Origin: Calycina herbarum
Taxonomy: Eukaryota; Ascomycota; Leotiomycetes; Helotiales; Pezizellaceae
NCBI GenBank assembly: GCA_001414485.1
Contig: LLEY01000189.1
Location: forward strand, 1 to 64,000
Length of the DNA stretch: 64,000 nucleotides
Direction: 5' to 3'
Shown: in pieces, positions 37,011-49,815 of the stretch
Layout: every line of letters starts with the position of its first letter
Position numbering within the stretch: position 1 is the stretch's first letter
Notes under the pieces: model-generated
The model's input: the letters and a program-made list of their open reading frames with translations, nothing else
Database searches by the model: none
What the model was told of the DNA's origin: nothing
Translations under genes and position numbers: made by a program

Positions 37011-39478
37011 CTACCTCTTCTTCCCAAATTTGCCCCCTGTTGGTTTGCCAGCCGGTTTGGCACCCGGCTTGCCACCCTTAACCTTCTTCTTCCCCTTCAC
37101 AGGAGCCAAAGCACCCTTCCCATCCCTCTCGGCTCTACCCTTCTTCCACACCTTGCCCTCCGTCCTCGTATCCCGATCATCCAGCTTCTTCTTATCCTTA
37201 TTACTCAACTTCCCAGGTTTCTTCTTCAAGATACTCTGCACACCATTCAACTCCGCTCTTCCAGCCTTCTTAGCGTTTGTTTTATCCATCTCGCTCTCGA
37301 ACCAAGTTCGCTTCGGTCGTCCTTGGATTTCCTCCTGGTGATCTATCATGTTATCACCCTTCTTCACTTGCATCTCTAACTGTGCAAGGACTTTATCTTC
37401 CTTTTCTTCTTTGAGGATCTCTTCGATTTCATCTTCCATGTCGTCGACTTTTTCGACCCATTCGTCGGCGTCTGAAGCTTCGATTACTCGACTCACGATC
37501 TTGGCTCCTTGCGCTCTACCACTTTTTACGGCTGCCTTGACGATTTTTCGGTCTGGTTCTGCTGCCAAGGTACATGCGCGACCGGCTCGACCTGCACGAG
37601 CTGTTCTTCCGACTCTGTGAAGGTAGATTTCATGGGATTGAGGAGCTTCGTAATTTATAACTGTGTCGACACCCTTGATATCGAGACCTCTGGATGCCAA
37701 ATCGGTGGCGAGTAAGAAGGCTGCTTTGCCGTCTCTGAATGCTTCCATACTTGCAATACGCTAGAAATTGTGTTAGTACATTTCGATGTTAGATATGAAG
37801 AGTAATTTACCTGTTCTTGGCTCATGCTACCATGTAATTCAGTAGCTCTGAGACCAGAAAGACCGAAAATAACTCTTGCTCTATGGGCTTCCTTCTTTTG
37901 TCGGAAAAACACAATAACTCTGTCGGTGTAAAGGTTGGCACAGAGATATAGGAGATATCCCATTCTCTTTGTTTCTCTGCCTGGTCGTAGACGAATGAAT
38001 TCTTGAATCAAAGTACCAACGGTTTGCTTCTGTGCGTCGACGAGAATTCTAACTGGTCGATTTAATCCAACACGAATCAAATTATCAACAGAAGAAGTCA
38101 TCGTTGCAGAAAACAACATGGTTTGTCTTGACTTCGGGATTGTCGTCAAAATCTCGTTCAGCTCGTCAGCAAATCCTGCCTCAAGCATTCGATCGGCTTC
38201 ATCAAGAACCAAGATTTCCAAAGTGTCGACAGTAAAACTGGGCGAGTTTCGCATGTGATCAATAAATCTACCAGGAGTGGCAATGATCACATCTGGTCGA
38301 AGTCTCAATTCTGCTTCCTGGACTTTGAGACTAAGACCTCCCACGGCCAAACAGAATTTGATATCGGTATGACTTGCAAGTTTGGTGGCTACAGCGTGAC
38401 ATTGTATTGCCAATTCACGCGTAGGCATCAAAATCACTACTCTGCTTGTGGGAACTTTTTTAGGGCGATATAAAAGACGTTCAAGAACTGGAACGACGAA
38501 TGCTCCAGTCTTTCCGGAACCAGTGACAGCCCCACCGACTACATCCTTTCCTAACAGAGCAACTGGTATAGTTTTAGCTTGAATTGGAGTTGGTTGTGTG
38601 AACCCAACAGCAGCAAGACCTCGTAGAATCGGCCTGGATAACGACATTGCTTGAAATGATAGATTTGAGGTTTTCTTGGCTCCTTTGGCAGGTTTCTCTT
38701 CAGGTGCGAAAAAGGCTTCTCTGCGAGCGGCTTCCTCTGGGTCCTCGTCGTTCTCTTCCTCGTCGGAAGAATCGCCCATAGCAACATCGTCGGGATGGGG
38801 AGCGGGACTTGCAACAGAGTCGTCATCCGAATCGGCTTCGCCATCCTGGTCCTCTGGATCTTCTTCAGGGTCCTGGTCACTGCCAGAATCTTCATCCGCA
38901 GAGCCTGCACCCATTCCAAATCCGTCTTCTGCCAAAAATTCGTCGCCAGAGTTTTCCAAATCTAGTCCTTCCACATCCACTGGTTCCTCGTCGTCAGAAC
39001 CACTCCCCTCCTCTTCATCTGCTTTTTTGACATCTGGTTTTGCAGGTCCATCCTTCTTCTCTCTCCGTCGCGCAATAATTTCGTCGATATCCACAGTCCG
39101 TTTGTCCCCCCCAAAACCATTAATGCCCTTCTTCGCACTCTCAAATCCCCAACCCTCGAATTCCTCCAAAGCCCCCTCACCACCTTCATTGGCAAATTCA
39201 AAATCCGAGTCCATAGCACCATCATCCTCATCTTTCGCACCCCATATCCCCTCATTTGTATTTTCCTCCTCGTCATCTTCGGAAGCCTTCCCCTTCTTCG
39301 ATTTTTTGCTCTTCTTCGTGGTGGCTTTCGAGGTTTCGGCGGCGCGCTTCCGCTTCTTGTTTGATGGCGGGGGAGATGCTAGGACTTCCTCCTCGATATC
39401 TTCTGCTAGATCATCTTCGTTGTCGGATATTGTGAAAATGAAGTCATCTTCAACTTTGTTCCTTACGGAGGGAGCCAT
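37011..39478 (-). CDS. DRS1: DEAD-box ATP-dependent RNA helicase Drs1
   Basis: Two exons, 39478-37811 and 37760-37011, with a 50-bp intron, giving 805 residues. The N-terminal 270 residues are acidic and Lys-rich, as in Drs1. The helicase core shows the Q-motif [10 protein letters not shown], Walker [13 protein letters not shown] (about residue 318), PTRELA, DEAD in [10 protein letters not shown] (about 424), SAT (about 454) and the C-domain [11 protein letters not shown] with [11 protein letters not shown] (about 603). The C-terminus is a Lys/Gly-rich nucleolar-type tail. Yeast Drs1 is needed for 27S pre-rRNA processing and 60S assembly. The intron joins MSQEQ to [11 protein letters not shown], a conserved stretch, which supports it. 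Confidence 0.96.
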
Positions 39479-40185
39479 GGTTGTGGATGCGCAATTGGTC
39501 GCGGCGTTGAGAATATGTGGGATGTAGAACTCGTTATCATACCTCTCTCACTTCACATACAACTTTTTTTCTTTGCTTGGGCGGTGAGTGTGGCAAAAAA
39601 GTTTAGCGCCAAGACTACAAAAGCAGCATGAGACTCTTCGACCCCTCATTCTACTTTGCTACAACAGAATAATTTCACAATTATATTCTAGTCTAAAGGA
39701 CGGGAGAGATTCATTGTGTGTATTAGAGTCACGTTAAATTGATCGGTACTATCTATTCTTGAATTTCTGTTCACTTGGTGCGCCTCTTCTGTGGCCTTCC
39801 TTTTTTCCCTCCGTCGAATCAAAGAATATCTCCAGAAGTTTCCGTGGCATTTCCACTGCTTATTTGTGACCGGGAGAACCTAAAAATGAAGTTATCTCAT
39901 TTTCTTCTACTATTCTTCTTACCTTTATGATGCAAAAAAAGAAGACAAGAGAAAAAAGAGAAATATTCAAGTTGGGCTCTTACTCAAGAGCTATTAATCA
40001 AACGACATTAAGCAAGGAGAAATATATAAAGAAGAGAAAAGAGAATTAAGGAACTTTTAAATTATATTTGAAAGGGGTAATTATATTTGAAAGGAGTATA
40101 AGGAGTATGAAGAACTCGCTAAACCGCAGCAAAAACTAAATCAAAAAAGAAAAGGGTCATGAAAACATACTGAGTAGGTAGGTCA
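39479..40185. other. Intergenic region upstream of DRS1
   Basis: Short promoter region of DRS1 followed by an A-rich 3' flank of the next minus-strand gene (about 39930-40150). Nothing else recognised. Confidence 0.5.
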
Positions 40186-41844
40186 TCAGAACGAGTAAGT
40201 AGGAGAAGACGAACCAGTCGGACTTCTGCTACTTCGTCTTGGTCGTTTCGCGGGTCTCTTGCTCGGTAAACTGTCGATCCTTTCCAGGATATTGGTGTCG
40301 GGAATGAACTCGTCATCTGCAGGGCCAGCATCTTCTGGAGAAGGCTCTCTCACCTTTCGCTTTCTACCGGGCTTCTTCGCATCGGGAGCACGAGGTTTCA
40401 TTGGCTTGCGCTCCTTGGTTGTCTCCTTGGCGGCGTAGAGATCGCAGTCTCCGCGGTGGACACTCATGTTGTTGCCGCCTCTCTCTGCAAAGAGAGAGGT
40501 GACTCGATTGGGATAGTGAGCGATTTGATATTCGGTGAGAGCGTGGCAGAGGGAGTGTTCGTACCAACCCTCAGGTTTCTCGTCGTTGAAAGGTACGGAG
40601 TCTCTGATGTAGTTGTTGCAAATTGTTTCCATGGCTTTGTGGTCCCGGGTGATGGCCATCTTGTTCTTCCCCTCCCGAATCTCACGGGTGTCGGGAAAGA
40701 CGTTGAACACTTTGGACAGATGTGGAAAATCAACCATCTTTTCAAAGCAGTAGAGATGCATGTAACCTGCATTGTGGTAGGGGTCTAGATGGACACCTCT
40801 TGGTCCCCATTTTCGAGATTGCTCATCGAAAGCGACACGGTAGAACCCCTTGTGGATGGTGTGGTCTTTCACCGGGCACTCAGTCCATCGACACTTGTCG
40901 GAACCCTTCTCAGGATACCGCTTGCTACTGTCGGCAGGAGGAGTTTGGATCCAAATTTGGAGAAATGAACCCTCCTTCAAGTCTAGAAAACCACCAGTAA
41001 ATGGTGTTGGCACCCCATGGTAAGGGAAGTGGAAGAGATACTCGAAAAGTTGTTGTGTAGTGTACTCTTGGCCGACAGCAAGTTCACCGTACTTGGTGTA
41101 TTGGAAGGTTGGCTGGTTTGTTAAAGGGTTAATGGATCCCCAAGGCATTGGTGCGCTGCCAGGTAAAGGTTGGTAGAACCGTGATGGATCGAAGCTCGCG
41201 ATGTTTTCTGGTCTTCTGTTCTTGCTCTCCTTTCCTGTACTTGTAAGTGCTCTCGCACGAGGGCTATTCGGGCCTCGAGGGACCCGACTTCCATTCGCCT
41301 TCTCCCTTTCAAATTCGTCGGCAAGTAGTTGTTCGAGGTCTGGCTCGAACCCCTGAGGGCTATGGTACTGGTCGATGACATGAAGTGGCGTTTCCGGACT
41401 ATCAAACTTATTCAAAATTTGGTTTTGATACACTCCCTGTTGAACTTGGGGAATTGCGGTATTCACACTGATGTTCTTGGGAGGACTGGGGAGACTATTC
41501 GGAAAATACGATTGCTCGGCGTTCATTGGCTCGAAGGGTTGGTCGAGAATCGGGAAAAGTTGCTGGTCGTAATTCGCCTGGCCATAATTCGTCTGGTCAT
41601 AATTCGTCTGGTCTTCATTCGCCTGACCGTAATTTGCTTGACTGTAACTCGTCTGATTGTTCATTGGTTCAGAAATAGTCATTGGTCCATCGAGTTGACT
41701 GTAGTCATATCCGCCCTCTGGGGCGGGAGGAGTGTGAAGACCAACTTCATCCCAGTCATCCATTTGATTGAACGCCTCGAGCTTGTTGTTGATGTCTGTC
41801 CAATCGTTATTGACCATGTTGGGGCTGTCTCCTGGTTGTTGCAT
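40186..41844 (-). CDS. Hypothetical protein with N-terminal pentapeptide repeats, 552 aa
   Basis: One uninterrupted frame from ATG at 41844 to the stop at 40186. The N-terminal 220 residues are low-complexity and acidic, with a run of five-residue units of the type NYGQA/NYDQT (about residues 64-95; DNA repeat of 15 bases near 41560-41650). The middle (about 235-470) looks like a folded domain: TKYGELAVGQEYTTQQLFEY, a Cys pair in KCRWTECPVKDH, and aromatic HLYCFEKMVDFPHL. The C-terminus is Lys/Arg/Pro-rich with several basic clusters (KKPGRKRK, KRPAKRPRR), consistent with nuclear localisation. I recognise no named domain. A nuclear, fungus-specific regulatory role is possible but is only inferred. 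Confidence 0.8.
   Translation of the reverse strand: MQQPGDSPNMVNNDWTDINNKLEAFNQMDDWDEVGLHTPPAPEGGYDYSQLDGPMTISEPMNNQTSYSQANYGQANEDQTNYDQTNYGQANYDQQLFPILDQPFEPMNAEQSYFPNSLPSPPKNISVNTAIPQVQQGVYQNQILNKFDSPETPLHVIDQYHSPQGFEPDLEQLLADEFEREKANGSRVPRGPNSPRARALTSTGKESKNRRPENIASFDPSRFYQPLPGSAPMPWGSINPLTNQPTFQYTKYGELAVGQEYTTQQLFEYLFHFPYHGVPTPFTGGFLDLKEGSFLQIWIQTPPADSSKRYPEKGSDKCRWTECPVKDHTIHKGFYRVAFDEQSRKWGPRGVHLDPYHNAGYMHLYCFEKMVDFPHLSKVFNVFPDTREIREGKNKMAITRDHKAMETICNNYIRDSVPFNDEKPEGWYEHSLCHALTEYQIAHYPNRVTSLFAERGGNNMSVHRGDCDLYAAKETTKERKPMKPRAPDAKKPGRKRKVREPSPEDAGPADDEFIPDTNILERIDSLPSKRPAKRPRRSSRSPTGSSSPTYSF
41560..41655. repeat. 15-bp coding repeats (NYGQA/NYDQT)
   Basis: Tandem 15-base units such as TAATTCGTCTGGTCA encode successive Asn-Tyr-Asp/Gly-Gln-Thr/Ala pentapeptides in the minus-strand gene. 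Six to seven units are recognisable, most with one or two substitutions. Confidence 0.8.
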
Positions 41845-43979
41845 GATGTATTGTGTTATGAAAGAATGTAATAATACAGCGCAGCTGTTCGTAAGATGTA
41901 AAGCAAAGCGAATGCCGTATGCTAATTGTGGGCTTTTCTAAAGAAGGAAAGACACGATCCAGTCAGTGTCTGGGTGAGAACAGGTGTGTTGGCTGCTTGG
42001 GGGAGATGAAAGAAACTGATGAAAAAATAGAGAACAGAATTATTGCGGCGTGGGTTGGACTCTTATAGCAAGGACGTTTCTTTGTTGAATAATCGAGGCG
42101 AAGAAAGAGAGTGGTTTGAGACAAAGTGAAGAGACTAGAATAGGATTATGACTATATAATAACTGAATGAAACATGAGCCCCAGCAGAAAGATGCATTGT
42201 TTATCTTCCTGATTTGAAACAAAAGAACGAGGCGAGACATGGTTGAAGAAAGAGAATCAATCAATCTTTGTCTCCCGGGTTTCGCCCCTGTCGGTTCCAA
42301 TGGTCAAGGGCTGAGAGCGAGTGTAGCTTTGTTCCGTCTTCAGAAGTAGAGAGTAACAAAGGTATTGTTGCTATGCTGCTGACATGAATGGCTTGGAAAA
42401 CTCACGCTCATGGCCCCTCAGAAGTTGATATTGAACGCCAAAGACCAAAGAACGAGAAGCAGGCTCGAGGTTACGTGCAAGATTATGAATGGTATGCACG
42501 GTAGGTAAAGTATTGAATTTTGCTACCAACTTGTCGGCCAAAGGCTCCTTGACCCCACCACCACTCCCATCCATTTCCGAATTGCAATTAAGTGCTAATC
42601 TGTCTTTTCTTAAAGTCAGCTTTTTGGCCAATGAATGAAACTTTGTTGAATTCCAGAGAATAGAAAAGGCATATCATAAGGTCTCCAAGTTCATCTACAT
42701 AATACCGAAGTATATTCTGAACAGGTCTATCGAAAATAATCATTTTACCGCCATGGGGGAGGTTAAAAATAAAAAGAGAAGTTTGCGCATACCAGTAAAT
42801 TGATGTAAATCCATTCATCGAGGCCTGTTGTATCAGTGTTTAGATTGAGATTGTTGCGTGCCCTCAATCGAGGCAGAGATGGCTGTGAGTGCAGTTCGAC
42901 CTCGTCGACCTCGCATTCGACCAATCTGTGCTTGCTACGCGCTGACGCGCCAGACCTAACAATAGGAATGTACCGATGACATCGTTACGAACCAAGATCG
43001 TAACCATGTAGGATTACCAGCCATCGGTCGCAATAGAGGTGGTGAGAAGAGGCGTTTTTGGTTGATGCAAAAATAGAGTTGAAGAGGTGTGTTGGAAGAA
43101 AAAGTTGGAAGGTTTTATGCGGAGAAAACCTGCCTTCCATTAGCGTGAATAGCACGTGATCATCAATTCTTGCGACGAGAGCAAAAGCGGCAGTAAATAC
43201 GGAGTACCTCCCGTCGTTCTAACTAAGTAGTATTAGCCCAGATGATTTAGAACAATGAGCGTCAGCTGTTCCAAATATCTAGGTAAATATTTCAAAATGT
43301 TTCAAGTCTTTAAAACAATTACTTGAATTCTCCAAGCAAGGCGGAAAAACGAAAGCTATCTACAGGTATTTACTACCACTTTTACTAACCACTTTACCGT
43401 AGCTCATATATGGCAATTGAACGTACATACCTAGTTGCTCTCAAATTTCTGGCATCTATTCTAAAATCATGTGCGTGTTTGGAATTTTTAGATTAATTAC
43501 TCAAGAACGAGCGTTGAACCCAGACAGGATAGGTACGTACTGCCGCTTTTGCTCAACCACACCCGATGACGCTGAAAATTGACTTGGCGTGGAGAGAGCT
43601 CCAACGGTCAAATGGGTTGACCTGAATTGTATACTGTGTAGACGTTTTTCACTCCCAACATCTTTGCCTTTCTGGCCATTCACAGCAGGTTGATAGCCTC
43701 AGTTCACACACTCACTTCGCCTGTTTTCCACTTGATCTCCAACCACAATACAGCCTCCCCTATCCTTACAACAACACCGCAAACAATACAGTATTGACTT
43801 GAACTGATTGCACTGCACTCTTGTGTTACCTGGTACAAACCCGCGCCCATTTCCTCGTATCTTCATGTATGCGCGTTACATCCTCCGTCCTCCCTGACCG
43901 AAATCTACAATCTCCCACCCCAAATATAACATCGCAAGGCCCTTGCGCCTAGGCCTGCCTCGAGGCAAAGAAAGCGCCA
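41845..43979. other. Divergent promoter region with a composite MITE
   Basis: About 2.1 kb between the 552-aa gene and the DIP2-like gene. A composite MITE lies at 43171-43556, and a C-rich leader of the DIP2-like gene at about 43690-43979. The part 41850-43100 has only short frames without support. Confidence 0.55.
43171..43556. mobile_element. Composite MITE (GCGGCAG family), probably one copy nested in another
   Basis: The left end GAGAGCAAAAGCGGCAGTAA (43177-43196) pairs best with the far right end GTACTGCCGCTTTTGCTCAA (43537-43556); both share GAGCAAAAGCGGCAGTA. An additional right-type end, TATTTACTACCACTTTTACT, lies at 43367-43386, so two elements or a duplicated end are present. The typical interior AATTACTTGAATTC is visible near 43319. 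Confidence 0.7.
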
Positions 43980-46900
43980 ATGGCTTCAAACAATCCGGCG
44001 CTGCAGGAGAAGCTGCAAGAGCTGGACCACGAACTTGAGGTAAGCCTCCAACTCCCTCTACAGCGCTTTATCTATCGCGTGGCTGGCAGCGAGTATGGAA
44101 GCAGGCGCAGGCGCATCTGTACTAACTTGTATACAGGAAGGGGATATTACAGAGAAAGGGTGCGAATACCCACCTTTGCCTATTCATGGCGAGCACATCT
44201 TCATTTTGATCTTCAGCTCTGATTTTGCTCGTACAGTTACCAAAAACGTCGGACACTCTTGCTCTCCCAGTTTATGGGCTCTTCTGCCAATACCACCGAA
44301 ATAAGAGGCCTCCAAGTACACTCTTCCAACGATACCGTCCACCCGTCAAATGATGACTCTCGTAACGCATCCCTCGCGGCCCTCAATGCGAACTCAAATC
44401 ACCAAGGCGATTCTTATGAGTACACACCCCAGATACCACCACAGTCGCCCGCGAGGTCGAGTTCTGGTGGGCGATTAGATACAATGGCAAGCGGGTATGG
44501 TAGTTTTGGGGACAACCGAGCACAAGAAGGGGGGTTCGCCTCGGGGGGAAGACCAAAAGAATTGAAGTTAGGAGTTCATAATCCCACCCAAAGACCAACA
44601 TCTTACAGTCGAGACTCTTTATTTCTACCCAAGACTCCAAATCCTGGTGAACTGTCTGCCGAACCCACCATGATGACGGCAACGTCGACAATGGCTTCAG
44701 GAGCGAACTATGCATTCAATCCGGCCTATCAAGTGGGGTATTCCGAGCAACAAGGCAATCCCTATGAAAGCCAGGCTGGTACCATGATGGATTCGCATGG
44801 AACAATGCTAGGGGAGTCGCAACAAGGTTACTTTTCGGATTTTGCTGGCCAACAAGGATACGAGAATAATGGACCGCAAAATTCATATGGAGGTGGACCA
44901 CATAGGTACTCTTCAAGCGATGCGTTTTCTCCAACAGCCGCCATGGCGCCTCCCATGTTAACCACCAGCGACCTTCCACCACCTGCCGCACTCGAGTACC
45001 AAATGCCTCTGGAGCCTCGGGATCTCCCGTTTGCTGTCTACGACCCTCATGATGCAAATACTCCAATGTCAAAATTCGATAATATCGCTGCGGTATTAAG
45101 ACACCGAAGCAGGACAACAGCAAAAGCGCCCGCATATTGGGTACTAGATGGCAAGGGAAAAGAAATTGCCTCTATCACATGGGACAAACTGACCAGTAGA
45201 GCTGAGAAGGTTGCTCAAGTAATTAGAGACAAAAGCTCTTTATATCGCGGAGACCGAGTTGCATTGATATATCGCGACGTGGAGGTTATCGATTTCGCTA
45301 TCGCTCTTCTCGGATGTTTCATTGCTGGTGTCGTCGCTGTCCCTATCAATGATCTAGAAGATTATGCAAAACTAAACCTCATCCTTACATCTACACAAGC
45401 ACATCTTGCGCTCACCACCGATTATAACCTGAAAGCATTCCAGAGAGACATTACAACGCAAAAGCTCAATTGGCCTCGTGGGGTGGAATGGTGGAAAACC
45501 AACGAATTTGGGAGCTATCATCCCAAGAAAAAGGATGATGTACCACCTTTAACCGTTCCTGATCTTGCCTATATTGAATTTTCACGGGCACCTACTGGGG
45601 ATTTGAGAGGTGTTGTCATGAGCCACCGTACGATTATGCATCAGATGGCTTGTTTGAGTGCTATCATTTCGACTGTTCCAGAAGATACGCCAGGGGACAC
45701 TTTCAATTCTCGCCTAAGAGACAAGAATGGTAGACTCATGGCTGGCGGGAGTAATCGTGGCGAAATCCTTCTCTCGTATTTGGACCCTCGCCAGGGTATC
45801 GGAATGATTCTGGGTGTATTATTAACCGTATACGGTGGTCATACGACTGTTTGGATGGAGAACAAGGCAGTCGAGACACCCGGGCTGTATGCACATCTCA
45901 TTACGAAGTACAGAGCGACTTTAATGCTGGCCGACTATCCAGGACTGAAAAGAGCAGCCTACAATTATCAGCAAGATCCAATGACGACAAGAAATTTCAA
46001 GAAAGGGGTGGAGCCAAACTTCCAACATGTAAAATTATGTTTGATCGACACCATCACTGTTGATAGCGAATTCCACGAAGTTCTTGCTGATCGATGGCTT
46101 CGGCCGATGAGAAACCCCAGAGCACGAGAATTGGTGGCTCCCATGCTTTGTCTTCCGGAACATGGAGGTATGGTGATAAGCATGCGAGATTGGTTAGGTG
46201 GAGAGGAGAATATGGGCTGTCCTCTCAAACTTGACATAGGGTCTGATTCCGACTCGGAGGAGAAGACCGAAAAGAAAGAGAAAACCACCGAAGATGGTTT
46301 CAGCACGTTGATTGGAGGAAGTAATACAACAAGGACGGAGCAGCGTGGAAGAACGGAACTGAGCGAAGTGCTACTAGATCGCGAGGCACTGAAGACGAAT
46401 GAGGTAGTTGTGGTCGCAATCGGAGACGAAGCACGCAAAAAGGCCAGTACTGAACAAGGTACAGTTAGAGTGGGCGCTTTCGGTTTTCCCATACCCGATG
46501 CTACTCTTGCTGTAGTTGACCCAGAAACTGGCCTATTGGCTTCCCCACACTCCGTGGGTGAAATTTGGGTGGACTCGCCCTCTCTTTCCGGAGGTTTCTG
46601 GGCACTGCCAAAGCACACCGAGCAGATTTTCCATGCTCGTCCCTACAAGTTTGAGCAAGGTGATCCAACACCAATGATGGTAGAGCCAGAGTTCTTACGT
46701 ACGGGCTTGCTGGGAACCGTCATTGAAGGGAAAGTCTTCGTTCTTGGTCTCTACGAGGATCGCTTGAGGCAAAAGGTCGAATGGGTCGAACATGGACACG
46801 AGGTTGCTGAGCATCGTTACTTTTTCGTCCAGCACATAATCGTGAGCATAATGAAAAACGTGCCGAAGATATACGATTGTTCGGCTTTCGACGTATTCGT

Positions 46901-49815
46901 CAATGACGAGCATCTACCTATCGTTCTGCTGGAGTCCATGTCCGCTTCAACCGCCCCTGTCACGTCTGGAGGGCCCCCTCGACAACTAGATACAGCCTTG
47001 TTGGATTCATTGTCAGAACGCTGTATGGAAGTTCTGATGCAAGAACACCATCTTCGAGTTTATTGTGTAATGATTACAGCGCCCAATATTCTTCCAAAGG
47101 TCCTTAAAAACGGCCGCCGGGAAATTGGCAACATGCTATGTCGACGAGAATTCGATCTAGGAAATCTTCCTTGTGTCCATGTGAAATTTGGCGTTGAACG
47201 AGCTGTACTCAACCTCCCCATTGGTGTAGATCCAATTGGTGGAATATGGTCTCCACTCGCTTCGCAGACGAGAGAAGACATCCTGTCCCCAGGTGACAAG
47301 CAATACTCTGGCATAGACCGGCGTGAGGTTGTCATAGATGATCGCACCTCCACTCCACTAAACAATTTTACTAGCATTGTGGATCTACTACAATGGCGAG
47401 TCGCACGCCAGGCTGATGAGCTCTCTTACTGCACCATCGATGGCAGAGGGAAAGAGGGCAAAGGTATCACATGGAAGAAGTTCGATACCAAAGTGGCAGC
47501 TGTAGCGATGTATTTGAAGAACAAGGTCAAAGTCAGGGCTGGGGACCATTTGATCCTCATGTTTACACACTCTGAGGACTTCGTGTATGCTGCCCATGCT
47601 TGTTTCTGCTTAGGTGTTACAGCCATTCCAATGGCTCCCTTGGATCAAAATCGCTTGAATGAAGATGCGCCGGCCTTCCTCCACATGGTGTCAGATTACA
47701 CCGTCAAGGCAGTGCTCGTAAACCAAGATGTCGATCACCTCCTCAAGCAAAAGGCCGTGTCACAACACGTCAAGCAGTCTGCCCAGGTGCTCAAGGTATC
47801 TGTCCCAGCCGTTTACAATACAACGAAGCCCCCCAAACAGAATAATGGGTGTCGAGATCTTGGCCTCACCATGCAGCCAACCTGGATTCAACCTGGATTT
47901 CCTGTACTTGTTTGGACCTACTGGACGCCAGACCAAAGACGAATCGCTGTTCAATTAGGCCATGACACAATTATGGGCATGTGCAAAGTTCAGAAGGAGA
48001 CCTGCCAAATGACAAGCTCAAGGCCGGTATTAGGATGTGTTCGAAGCACAAGTGGTTTGGGATTTATCCACACCTGCTTGATGGGAATCTTTGTTGGTGC
48101 ACCTACATATCTCGTATCACCGGTTGAGTTTGCTCAAAATCCAGTCTCTCTATTCCACACGTTATCGCGATACAAGATCAAGGACACTTACGCAACACCA
48201 CAAATGCTTGATCACGCAATGTCAATCATGCCAGGCAAAGGGTTTACCCTCCATGAACTGAAGAACATGATGATATCTGCCGAGGGAAGGCCGCGGGTTG
48301 ATGTGTTCCAGAAGGTCCGCCTGCACTTTGCAGCAACAGGTCTGGATCGGACAGCCATCAACACCATCTATTCGCACGTCCTCAATCCGATGATTGCGTC
48401 TAGATCATACATGTGCATCGAGCCGATAGAGCTTTGGCTAGATACAGGGGCACTGAGGAGAGGCATGGTGTACCCCGTAGATCCTGATTCTGATCCTAGA
48501 GCTCTCTTGATTCAAGACTCAGGCATGGTTCCTGTTTCAACACAAATAGCCATCGTTAATCCAGAAAGCAGAAATCTCTGCCACGATGGAGAGTATGGGG
48601 AGATTTGGGTTGATTCAGAAGCTTGCGTCAAGTCTTTCTACGGCTCTAAGGATGCTTTTGATTCGGAGAGGTTCGACGGTCGAACTGTAGACGGCGATCC
48701 TAGCGTACAATATGTTCGTACTGGGGACCTTGGATTTCTTCACAACGTCAGTCGACCTATCGGCCCCAATGGAGCTCAAGTAGATATGCAGGTTTTGTTC
48801 GTGTTGGGGAACATTGGGGAAACATTTGAGATCAATGGTTTGAGTCACTTCCCCATGGACATCGAGTATTCCGTCGAGAAATGTCATCGAAATATTGTGC
48901 CTGGTGGATGGTAAGTTTTTCCTTGTATTTGAATAAACCACCTCTTTCTAACGTTCATACAGTGCTATTTTCCAGGCGGGTGGTTTGATTGTCGTTCTAG
49001 TCGAAGTAGGCAGAAAAGCCTATCTCGCATCGATTGTGCCCGTTATTGTTAATGCTATACTTAATGAGCACCAAATTGTGGTTGACATAGTAGCATTTGT
49101 CGCCCGGGGTGATTTCCCACGGTCAAGGCTCGGCGAAAAACAACGAGGGAAAATCCTAGCCAGTTGGGTTACTCGGAAAATGCGTACGATGGCGCAGTTT
49201 GGTATCAGAGATCCAGAATCTGCCCTATCAGACATCACAGAAACTCCCATGGAGCCACGGACCGCCGTCGCTAGTCTTCGGAATAGCAGTGTTATGGCTA
49301 GCAGTCTCCGGAATGTTGAGCCCGCTCCCCAGATTCTCGAAGAACGAGAACTTGAGCGCCAAAGAACACAAGGCCAAAATAATTTTGTCCCGTTGCCTAC
49401 CGGGATTTCAGAAATGCCCGCTTACAACTATAATGATTCGATAGCTGGGGGAGACGCATCAGTGAAGAGTGACGACACACCAACAGATAATCGACGAGGC
49501 CACTTTGAATTGCCTGCAGAGGAGTATGATCCTCACAAAAACATTTTACCAGCTCAGAGCGCAAATGACTTTACCGTTCCGGGTTTTGGAACATTTGATT
49601 CCTCGGGTAGCTCTCCCCCACCAGTTGGTCCCAAACCTGGTAATGCAAATCCTCAAATAAACTTACCAGGTAACGAGGCACGCGGTGATATTTGGTCTTT
49701 ACCTAGCCAACAAACAGGGGGTGGTCTGCGAATTCAAAATGGCACGAGTGATGATGATGATGACGAGAGTTGGAAAGGGGATGCTTTAATGCACATGAAT
49801 TTGGCAGGACGATAA
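43980..49815 (+). CDS. DIP2/CPS1-like protein with DMAP1-binding and two adenylate-forming domains
   Basis: Exons 43980-44039, 44137-44159 (23 nt), 44237-48910 and 48963-49815, giving 1869 residues. The first three exons together encode the DMAP1-binding motif (LQELDHELE, EGDITEKG, YQKRRTLLLSQF). A Ser/Gly/Gln-rich region follows to about residue 290. Two AMP-binding-type domains come next, about 305-900 and 1070-1600. The usual adenylate-forming signature is changed (YIEFSRAPTGDLRGVVMSH), as in DIP2. The tail is acidic and disordered. Homologues are Drosophila DIP2 and fungal CPS1, reported in Cochliobolus and other fungi as a general virulence factor. In yeast Cmr2 and animals, members act on lipid (diacylglycerol) pools. 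The family match is firm; the biochemical role here is inferred. Confidence 0.93.

Noticed and set aside
38676..39527. 283-codon open frame antisense to DRS1
   Set aside because: Ser-rich mirror image of the acidic Asp/Glu stretch of Drs1; a codon-bias shadow.
45968..46618. 216-codon open frame antisense to the DIP2-like gene
   Set aside because: Ser-rich shadow of a Glu/Lys-rich coding segment.
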